Below are positions 6,266-11,701 of a stretch of DNA of 11,701 nucleotides, piece by piece (the stretch's first letter is position 1; each line of letters opens with the position of its first letter). This DNA comes from Deinococcus malanensis (GTDB lineage: Bacteria; Deinococcota; Deinococci; Deinococcales; Deinococcaceae): the NCBI RefSeq assembly GCF_014647655.1, contig NZ_BMPP01000040.1, forward strand, positions 1-11,701, written 5' to 3'. The position numbers and the translations under genes were made by a program. The notes below the pieces were generated by a model that worked only from the letters and a program-made list of their open reading frames with translations, did not search any database and had not been told where the DNA came from.

Positions 6266-6987
6266 TTAAGACGCCTAAACCGGTTGAGCCAGCTCAACGT
6301 GCGCTCCACCACCCACCTCACCGGACCGAGAGACCCGCTGAAGTCCACGCCACGTCGCGCAATACCGGGCACGATCCCCCGAACGTACAGGGCATGTCGG
6401 CACCTGGTGTAGTCATACCCTTTGTCCGCGTGGAGCTTCGTGGGGCGCTTTCTCGGCTGGCCACCCTTTCCATTCCGTAGACCAGGGACAGCGTCAATCG
6501 CTGCCTCCAGCATTTTGCTGTCATGCACGTTGGACGCAGAAATGACTACGGCAAGAGGAAGTCCGCTTCTGTCGACCACGAGGTGCCGCTTGGTGCCGAG
6601 TTTGCCACGGTTCGTGGGATCTCGCCCGGTTTGCTTTCCTCCGCAAGGCGCCGGGACACTCGCAGAGTCAAGAGAGGCGTGTGACCAATCGACGACGCCA
6701 GCAGCATGCAGGTGATCCAGGACACAGCGGTGGAGGTCTGCCCAGATGCCGGCCTGTTGCCATTCCAGGAGTCGCCGCCAGCAGGTCATGCCGCTGCCGT
6801 ACCCCAGTTGTTGTGGCAGGAAGCGCCACGAAATCCCAGTGTGTAGGACGAAGAGGATGCCTTCGAGGGCCAGGCGGTCAGCGATGCGTGGTCGGCCGCC
6901 TTTTGGTCTTTCCAGTGAAATGGGTAGCAGAGGCTTGATCAACGTCCATAGTGGGTCGGAGACAAAAGACATCCATGCAGGCTGCAC
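6244..6987 (-). mobile_element. IS5-family transposase, C-terminally truncated
   Basis: The 247-residue frame is a DDE transposase of the IS5 family. It has the N-terminal WxLIxPLLP element, GGRPRIADR, and GISWRFLP. The catalytic residues are Asp107 (SLDSAS), Asp188 (LHADKGYD) and Glu228 (VERTLSWLNRFRRLK). The start is GTG at 6987 or, as likely, the ATG at 6972 (MSFVSDPLW). Family members normally continue about 20-30 residues beyond the RFRRLK motif with a conserved Cys/Leu-rich helix. Here the frame ends after LKLRTRRH, where the sequence passes into the Excalibur gene. No matching terminal inverted repeats could be identified, so the element is probably a 3'-deleted, immobile remnant even though the active-site residues remain. 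Confidence 0.85.
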
Positions 6988-7253
6988 CCGGGAAATGAGG
7001 TTTTGTTCCGCGCACTAAGCATGAACAGCACGCCCTCCCCCGACTCGTGGGCGACCCATGGTTGCTTGGTCTCTGAAGGGCTCTGAAAACGGTACACCCG
7101 GTTGTGCATCAGTGCCATCGTGACATCTGCTTGGTGTATGGTCGTGGGTGGGTCCGCCCTACCCAGTGTGGAAGCTCAGAACCTGGCCTGGCAATCAGCA
7201 AGACGCAACGTAATGCTGCATCCTGCTGACTGCCAGACAGTTATGTAAACTTT

Positions 7254-7472
7254 TTACAATGTCGTCTTACAGAGATTTTTTTGCATGTCAAGCGATTGGT
7301 TGAAAGCGGCCCTGTCCTGGCCTGTCTCCATCTGGCCTCTCTCCTTATTCACCGAGAGAAAAAGAGAGATGCACGCGCCCTGGTTTTTCTGTTGCAGGTG
7401 CGCTGCCTGACCACTCGAGAAGCCGCCAATAAGGAGTGCTGCGCCAATGTACCGAACGACTGTCTTTTTCAT
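7254..7472 (-). CDS. Small exported protein, 72 aa, two cysteines
   Basis: The ATG at 7472 is preceded by AGAGG at good spacing, which favours it over the in-frame start 14 codons upstream. Residues 1-24 are a classical signal peptide: MKKTVVR, then a hydrophobic core, then GQAA as a probable signal peptidase I site. The mature part is about 48 residues, hydrophilic and Gln/Asn/Lys-rich, with Cys34 and Cys68 able to form one disulfide. No known family is recognised. Its AT-leaning codons (AAA, AAT, ATA) differ from the GC-rich genes nearby, which may mean recent acquisition. A compact promoter with palindromes lies immediately upstream. Confidence 0.65.
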   Translation of the reverse strand: MKKTVVRYIGAALLIGGFSSGQAAHLQQKNQGACISLFLSVNKERGQMETGQDRAAFNQSLDMQKNLCKTTL

Positions 7473-7497
7473 ATTAACCTCTTGAAAGACGAACCAG

Positions 7498-7539
7498 ACT
7501 ATATTGAAAGGCACGCCTTTTAATCAGGCAGTTGCCTGA
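7498..7539 (-). promoter_or_regulatory. Candidate promoter with two palindromic operator-like sites
   Basis: On the minus strand a TATAGT -10 box (7498-7503) lies 18 bases from CTGATT, a partial -35 match (7522-7527). That places the transcript start about 20 bases before the ATG of the 72-residue protein. The spacer contains the inverted repeat AAAGGC-GT-GCCTTT (7507-7520). The -35 side overlaps a second palindrome, TCAGGCA-GT-TGCCTGA (7524-7539). Inverted repeats in these positions are typical of repressor sites. No regulator is assigned. Confidence 0.4.
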
Positions 7540-7784
7540 AGAGAAGAACCCCGGGCGGTTGCGCTACTGGTTCGTGCGGCAAAATAAGCGCCCAACGATA
7601 TCTGCCACAGTCATCACCACCGAAGATTGAAAAAAGCATACGCCCTGCTACAACTCCTTTATTTCATTATCTATTAAATATTGTTGAGAGTTCAGGCTGA
7701 CTCTCCTGCAGCAGTACACGGCATCTTCTTACGAAGACCTCGTACATCACACAGTCAATCCAGTGTATAAATTTCGGCTGTCAG

Positions 7785-7831
7785 GCAGGAGATCTGTAGG
7801 GTGCGGGTTGTTGTGTGTCCAGATCTCCTGC
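7785..7831. repeat. Perfect 12-bp inverted repeat with 23-base loop
   Basis: GCAGGAGATCTG at 7785-7796 is exactly complementary to CAGATCTCCTGC at 7820-7831. It is the largest of the hairpins clustered in this gene-free stretch. It could be part of a structured RNA, a protein-binding site or the border of a lost element; nothing in the sequence decides between these. Confidence 0.6.
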
Positions 7832-7909
7832 GGTACTTGTAAGAATGTACGCGGATGCTTGGCATCCATCCCTTGGTGTCGCGCCCGCACTGCTCACTGC
7901 CCTCTCCCT

Positions 7910-7929
7910 GCATCCCGCGTGCGGGATGC
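7910..7929. terminator. Near-palindromic hairpin GCATCCCGC-GT-GCGGGATGC, possible terminator
   Basis: Nine complementary bases flank a 2-base centre. There is no U-run on either side, so factor-independent termination is doubtful. It follows three other hairpins and could mark the end of a structured transcript. Confidence 0.35.
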
Positions 7930-8431
7930 TCTCAAGACTCTAATTCCACCCCGGCGTCACTCGAATGTCATCCACTCCAGCTGCTTCGACACGCCTAGGC
8001 TTATGCAAAAGCATACGGGAACGAAGCCAGTTCAGTTCTGGTGGAAGGCCTTGACCTATAACGCAGAAGCTGGGGGTTCAGCATGCTCAAGCATGGGCAG
8101 AAGCACAGGGAATGAGGACTTGAACGGAGGGGAGAGTATCAGATAAGAGAGCAACCAAAGGGATAGGAAGGAGCACAGAGTATATTCTTGCAATAACGGT
8201 ATCAAACCACCCTAATTGCAGGAAACATCAGCATGCCACGCAGTAGCGCTATCACCCCATATCAACCACCCGCCCCAGGAAAATCCGGCAAGGGCGAGGT
8301 TAAATCCGCAGGTATGAGTTCAGGTCCCAGTCCATGAGGCCGAACCAAACGCTCGGTCTACAACAACTACCCAGCGTCCATGCCGGAATGGGGGCATTCA
8401 ACCTGACACCACGTGGAACACTAGGCCTCAA

Positions 8432-8728
8432 ATGCGAATCCTGTCACTCTCCGCACTCCTCGCCGCCATGAGTTCGACAGCCGCACAAAGCCCGCCGCCT
8501 GCCATCCCCGACACCGCGCAGTGCTCCACCCTGATGGCCCCTCTTTTAAGACCCCTTTCTCCCACCCTGGCTAACGCTGTCAATACCACCCTCCAGGCCT
8601 ACCAAGCTCAGGGGCAATGCTTCTTCAAACTCAGCAACGCAACCACCAGCGACCGCGCCTACCTGAGCGGACTCAGAGGTGAAGTCAACACCTACGCCGG
8701 CCGGCTCCTGCGGTCGAGAACTGCATAG
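8432..8728 (+). CDS. Small exported protein, 98 aa
   Basis: The ATG at 8432 opens a frame with a short signal peptide (MRILSLSALLAAMSSTAA, probable cleavage before Gln19-Ser20). A Pro-rich spacer follows (SPPPAIPD), then a mostly helical mature domain with two cysteines (Cys31, Cys63), which could pair in the periplasm or outside the cell. The Shine-Dalgarno is poor (AGG, 8 bases upstream). It ends 16 bases before the end of the convergent GGDEF/HD-GYP gene. I do not recognise the family; the signal peptide and conserved-looking composition support a real gene. Confidence 0.6.
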   Translation: MRILSLSALLAAMSSTAAQSPPPAIPDTAQCSTLMAPLLRPLSPTLANAVNTTLQAYQAQGQCFFKLSNATTSDRAYLSGLRGEVNTYAGRLLRSRTA

Positions 8729-8743
8729 CCAGGCATGGAAAGG

Positions 8744-8761
8744 GTTACGCCACAGCGTGAC
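8744..8761. terminator. Short hairpin at the junction of convergent genes
   Basis: GTTACGC-CACA-GCGTGAC forms a 7-bp stem (one G-U) covering the last codons and stop of the GGDEF/HD-GYP gene, just past the stop of the 98-residue protein gene. It may help end transcription in both directions. It lacks a clear U-run. Confidence 0.3.
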
Positions 8762-10697
8762 GGGCCTGGATCAGCGTCACCAGCGCGTTCACGATGGCCG
8801 GATCGAACTGTCGTCCCCTCTGCGCGAGCAGTTCCGCGAGCGCTTCTTCCTGCCCCCACGCGCGCTTGTACGGCCGTTCGCTGATCAGGGCGTCATACAC
8901 GTCACACACCGCGAAGATCCGCGCGAGCAGCGGAATCCGGCCCCCCGCCAGCCGGTCCGGGTACCCCAGGCCGTCCCACCGTTCATGGTGATGCCGGATG
9001 ACGGCCAGTGCCGCCGGGGACAGGGTGGGAATGCGCGAGGCCAGGTCGTGTCCCCGGCTGGCGTGCGACTGCATTAGGGCCCATTCCTCCGGGTCCAGCC
9101 GGCCGGGTTTGAGCAACACCGCGTCCGGAATGGCGAGCTTCCCAATATCGTGCAGGTACGCTCCCTGCTTCAGGTCACTCAGCACTCCTGGACTTAGGCC
9201 GAGCGCTTGACCGAGTTCCAGGCTGAGCCCGACCACCCGCTCGGTGTGTCCGGAGGTTTCCAGGTCCCGCGCTTCCAAGGCCAGGCCCATGCTCAGCAGC
9301 CCACCCTCCAGCGTGACACGCACGTCCTCGATCACCCGCAGGCGCTCAATGGTATGCCCGAGGCGTAAGGCCACCGTTTCTAGCAGCCGCCGCACCGCGG
9401 GCGTGATGGCCCTCCAGGTGGAAAAGTGCATCAGGGCAAGGACGCCGACGACTTCTCCGCGCGAGCGCACCGGCGTGACCACGGCACTTTTCAGACCGAA
9501 CTCCACCCAGGCTCGGCCGGCACGCGGGTCCGCCGGGTAGTCCGCCGTCCAGGTGGTGCTGTTCGAGGTAATAGCGGAACTGACCATTCCGGAGTGGTGC
9601 GTGTTCAGGTCAAGCGCCCGGAGGGCCTGGCGGTCATCCTCCTGAAGTCCCGCCAGGTGGGTCGGAAGCATCTGCCCATCCTGGGGCTGGAAGTACGCGG
9701 TCGCTTCGAAGCCCAGCAGTTCGCGCGCGAGCGCGAGGCCGACATCCAGCACCTGGTCGGGCGTCTCAAGCATTTCCAGCTGCTTCGACACATCCTCCAC
9801 GCTGAGGCCTCCACGCTGCCCGGAGCTGATGATGCTCCGTTCGTAGTGCTCCTGCTTGCATTCGTACATGCGCTGGTCGGCGATGGCGAGTGCACGTTCA
9901 AACGATTCCCCGGCATGGATGCAGGCAGCGCCCACGGAGAATGGCGGCAGGGGGCCAGGTGGCTGCGGCGAGACGTGTTCCACGGCGCGTGCGAACTCGA
10001 GGGCCTGCGCTTCGTCAACATGCGGAATCACCGCGACGAACTCGTCGCCACCCCAACGGCCGACGATGGCGTCATCTGGGAGCCGGGTCTGAATGGCTTT
10101 GGCGACAGCGCGGATGTGCTGATCACCGGCGCCATGTCCACCGGAGTCGTTGATGGCTTTGAGGTCGTTCAGGTCGAACATCAGCATTGTCGCGCGCGTA
10201 CTGGCTGACAGTTCGCTGTGGTGGCGCTGGAGGCCGGTGCGGTTGAGGAGACCGGTGAGGGGGTCGTACTCTCGTGCCCGTTGCTCCCGCGCCCGGCTGA
10301 GCCGTTGTTGATGCAGGACGGCGAACAGACCCCAGACGAAGGCGACCATCATCAGCAGGCCGAAGATGATTTCCAGCCAGTCGTTGTACTCGACTTCACC
10401 ATAAAAGGAAGAGAGTCCTTCGATGGTCATCCAGTGGCCGAGGGCTCCCACGGCGAGGACGGCTGGGCCAGCCAGCCCCGAAGGTAAGGCGGATTTGTAA
10501 GCAACGAGAGCCACCGTGCCGAGCAGTAGAGGCAAAGCCATGCCCAGCCGGACCAGTCCAGTCAGCAGGTTCACTTCCTCTGGCTCTACGCTTCTGCTCA
10601 TCGCGTTGACAAGTACCAGTGTGCCAGTCGTCACAATAAGCAGGGCCAGTACGCCAAGGGCGGGCAGGACTTTGGGGTGTAAGGATGCTGTGGCCAT
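8745..10697 (-). CDS. Membrane GGDEF-GAF-HD-GYP protein (diguanylate cyclase / c-di-GMP phosphodiesterase)
   Basis: Numbered from the ATG at 10697 (GAGG 8 bases upstream), the protein has 650 residues. An in-frame GTG at 10754 would add 19 residues but abuts its AGGAGG with no spacing. Four membrane segments (about 10-31, 46-68, 73-91, 107-128) form an N-terminal anchor or sensor. A complete GGDEF domain follows (about 145-290: DPLTGLLNR, FDLNDLKAIND, motif RWGGDEF with GGDEF at 216-220), so cyclase activity is likely. The allosteric I-site RxxD is absent at its normal place (P-D-D-A at 207-210), so product inhibition is probably lost. A GAF-like domain (about 305-445) could bind a signal. 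The C-terminal HD-GYP domain (about 465-645) has HTER (484-487), HD (516-517, LHDIGK), HHE (570-572) and DGLGYP (575-580), so c-di-GMP hydrolysis is also likely. Which activity dominates cannot be told from sequence. Confidence 0.93.
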   Translation of the reverse strand: MATASLHPKVLPALGVLALLIVTTGTLVLVNAMSRSVEPEEVNLLTGLVRLGMALPLLLGTVALVAYKSALPSGLAGPAVLAVGALGHWMTIEGLSSFYGEVEYNDWLEIIFGLLMMVAFVWGLFAVLHQQRLSRAREQRAREYDPLTGLLNRTGLQRHHSELSASTRATMLMFDLNDLKAINDSGGHGAGDQHIRAVAKAIQTRLPDDAIVGRWGGDEFVAVIPHVDEAQALEFARAVEHVSPQPPGPLPPFSVGAACIHAGESFERALAIADQRMYECKQEHYERSIISSGQRGGLSVEDVSKQLEMLETPDQVLDVGLALARELLGFEATAYFQPQDGQMLPTHLAGLQEDDRQALRALDLNTHHSGMVSSAITSNSTTWTADYPADPRAGRAWVEFGLKSAVVTPVRSRGEVVGVLALMHFSTWRAITPAVRRLLETVALRLGHTIERLRVIEDVRVTLEGGLLSMGLALEARDLETSGHTERVVGLSLELGQALGLSPGVLSDLKQGAYLHDIGKLAIPDAVLLKPGRLDPEEWALMQSHASRGHDLASRIPTLSPAALAVIRHHHERWDGLGYPDRLAGGRIPLLARIFAVCDVYDALISERPYKRAWGQEEALAELLAQRGRQFDPAIVNALVTLIQARHAVA

Positions 10698-10754
10698 GGT
10701 GGAAACCTCACTGCGTTCCTGCTTCTCTGGGATGCGTAAGGTTACCCTGTGCAC

Positions 10755-11128
10755 CCTCCTGTCTCGCGGGTCTTACTGTTCGCCTCCTCAACATCCGGGC
10801 GATGAACGTCAAGGGCGCTCCAACTGGAATAGAGGCACATTCGTTTTCCACTCCACTCTCCTTATTGCCTGGCACCTTGCCTGAGCGTGTGCTGGCGCGG
10901 GTAGGGAAGGGGAGGAGGCTGGAGGCTTATCGGAGAAAACCTCAGCGCCTGAACCGCTGGCGCAGTGAAGGCGCACACGGTGGTGCCTGGGCAACGTCAG
11001 AGGAGACCGGCGGCCATGTGATTCCCACCTCAAATCAGTCGCTTGAACAGTAAACAGCGTGCACAGGGAGTAGGCCGACCCATCCGCCCCGCGCCTGTGG
11101 GATGCAGGTGTCCGCGCGTCGCGCATCC
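10755..11128. other. Intergenic stretch with no supported gene
   Basis: It lies upstream of the GGDEF/HD-GYP gene and downstream of the MFS remnant. Overlapping frames on both strands (for example 10809-11195 minus) have no Shine-Dalgarno, motif or coding-like composition. The GGDEF gene's promoter should lie near the left end, but I see no convincing -35/-10 pair. A hairpin CTCAG-A-CC-GGTG-GG-C-CTGAG (11128-11147), followed by CTTTT on the plus strand, overlaps the stop of the MFS remnant. Confidence 0.4.
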
Positions 11129-11443
11129 TCAGACCGGTGGGCCTGAGCTTTTCCCACCTGCCCCCGCCAGGGCCTGACGGAGCACCCTTGTCCACCCCCC
11201 CAACCTCTTGGTCAAAGCTTGTCCTCCAGGCTGGACGTCAGTGCGGATCCTGGCCATGCCCAACAGGGTCAACCCCGCCGCCACCCCCAGCCCCGCCAGC
11301 AGCCTGAGAGACCCGCTGTACCCTCCCGTCCACGTCAGCATCAACCCGACCCCGAACGGCGTGAGGGCCTGGGCGAGATTGACCGGCCGCGCCATCCGCC
11401 CGTTGGCCGCCCCGAACACCTCAGACGGGTACCCGCGCGCTGA
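11129..11443 (-). pseudogene. MFS transporter remnant (C-terminal part only)
   Basis: The minus frame, open from 11443 to the TGA at 11129-11131, begins with SARGYPSEVFGAANGRMARPVNLAQALTP. This fits the loop and the eleventh membrane helix of a major facilitator transporter. It is followed by two hydrophobic segments (LTPFGVGLMLTW and SLRLLAGLGVAAGLTLLGM) and a basic cytoplasmic tail. The preceding ten helices are missing and a stop codon (11444-11446) precedes the fragment; the GTG at 11419 is only nominal. The break lies about 115 bases from the start of an IS630-like transposase ORF, so truncation by insertion or a linked deletion is plausible. The transported substrate cannot be inferred. 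Confidence 0.55.
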
Positions 11444-11560
11444 TCACTCAGAACCAGCGCCTCGTGGGGAGGTATGAAGGACGTTACCAGGCAAGCCAGC
11501 ACACTGCATCTGCTGGACCCTATTGATCACGTCGTGGTTTGGCATTGATATACTTGGGGA

Positions 11561-11701
11561 ATGCCCGGCTGGCAGCCCACTCAGTATTCCCGTGCTTAAC
11601 TCGAAGAGCGCCGCCTCGCGGCGCTCGAGTGGATCGCACGCGGCACGCACAAGAATCAGGGGATCGCCGATCACTTCGGCGTCTCGGTGCACACCGTATA
11701 C
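11561..11701 (+). pseudogene. IS630-like transposase N-terminus with in-frame stop (runs off window)
   Basis: From ATG 11561 the frame reads MPGWQPTQYSRA, then TAA at 11597-11599, then continues in the same frame as LEERRLAALEWIARGTHKNQ and IADHFGVSVHTVY to the window edge. The second part is a clear helix-turn-helix of the type that opens IS630-like transposases. The TAA sits where a Gln codon (CAA) would fit, so a single substitution explains it. GGGGA lies directly upstream. The inverted pair GGCATT/AATGCC (11541-11565) lies at the start and may belong to the element's end. Confidence 0.6.

Larger units (their letters stand above)
7540..8431. other. Long non-coding stretch with clustered hairpins
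   Basis: I find no gene with both a start signal and a protein-like product. A 127-codon plus frame at 7763-8146 has skewed, shadow-like composition, and a 34-codon frame at 8233-8337 has only a distant AGGA. Between 7686 and 7929 there are five hairpin-forming repeats: GAGAGT/ACTCTC (7686-7705), TCTTC-TTAC-GAAGA (about 7722-7735), a perfect 12-bp pair GCAGGAGATCTG/CAGATCTCCTGC (7785-7831), GGATGC-TTG-GCATCC (7853-7867) and GCATCCCGC-GT-GCGGGATGC (7910-7929). The segment around 7620-7690 is AT-rich. Confidence 0.5.

Noticed and set aside
5759..6412. Plus-strand frames of 217 and 159 codons
   Set aside because: They run antisense across three unrelated minus-strand units (two-TM protein, Excalibur domain, transposase), so they cannot be one conserved gene.
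7686..7929. CRISPR array or integron attC cluster as an explanation of the hairpins
   Set aside because: There is no direct repeat with regular spacers, no cas gene or integrase, and the arms differ from one hairpin to the next.
7763..8146. Plus-strand 127-codon frame rich in Cys, Ser and Arg
   Set aside because: No SD, no motif, and it spans three of the hairpins; composition looks random.
8233..8337. 34-codon plus-strand ORF (MPRSSAITPYQPP...)
   Set aside because: Only a distant AGGA upstream and a low-complexity Pro/Ser/Gly product; not enough to call a gene.
9426..10208. Plus-strand 260-codon frame
   Set aside because: Antisense shadow of the GGDEF and GAF domains.

Overview
The window looks like an accessory or fast-changing region of a GC-rich bacterium, most likely Deinococcus or a close relative. 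The clues are the GC-rich coding sequence, AGGGAG/GAGG-type ribosome binding sites, a secreted NPCBM/beta-helix lipoprotein, a DoxX-like protein, an Excalibur-domain protein and IS5/IS630-type transposases. The genus is inferred from family resemblance, not from a marker gene.

Layout, left to right. (1) 1-1259 (-) is the 5' part of a lipoprotein with two NPCBM domains and the start of a probable beta-helix. Its leader carries a class I c-di-GMP riboswitch (about 1276-1345) followed directly by the Shine-Dalgarno, with an apparent anti-SD/anti-anti-SD arrangement. (2) 1467-1619 (+) is a 50-residue Cys-containing ORF, separated by a strong hairpin from a convergent DoxX-like gene (1742-2248, probably frameshifted near its start). 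(3) 2580-3250 (-) is an OmpR/PhoB-family response regulator whose DNA-binding wing is lost to a frameshift; no sensor kinase is visible. (4) 3603-4246 holds two small (-) ORFs of unknown function. (5) 4338-5531 (-) is a secreted GH16 glycoside hydrolase with a PPC-type tail. (6) 5863-6987 (-) holds a two-TM protein, an Excalibur-domain fragment and a 3'-truncated IS5-family transposase that abuts the fragment. (7) 7254-8728 holds two small exported proteins on either side of about 960 bp with no convincing gene but several hairpins. (8) 8745-10697 (-) is a membrane GGDEF-GAF-HD-GYP protein, an enzyme predicted to make and break c-di-GMP. (9) 11129-11443 (-) is an MFS transporter remnant, next to the start of an IS630-like transposase ORF with a nonsense codon that runs off the right edge.

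Theme. Two parts of a c-di-GMP system share the window: a turnover enzyme and an effector riboswitch on a secreted carbohydrate-binding lipoprotein. A second exported carbohydrate-active protein (GH16) has the same style of Shine-Dalgarno and only a faint echo of the riboswitch. Any direct link between them is inference. Around them are decaying genes (frameshifted response regulator, frameshifted DoxX, headless Excalibur and MFS genes) and IS debris, as expected of a region undergoing insertion and gene loss.
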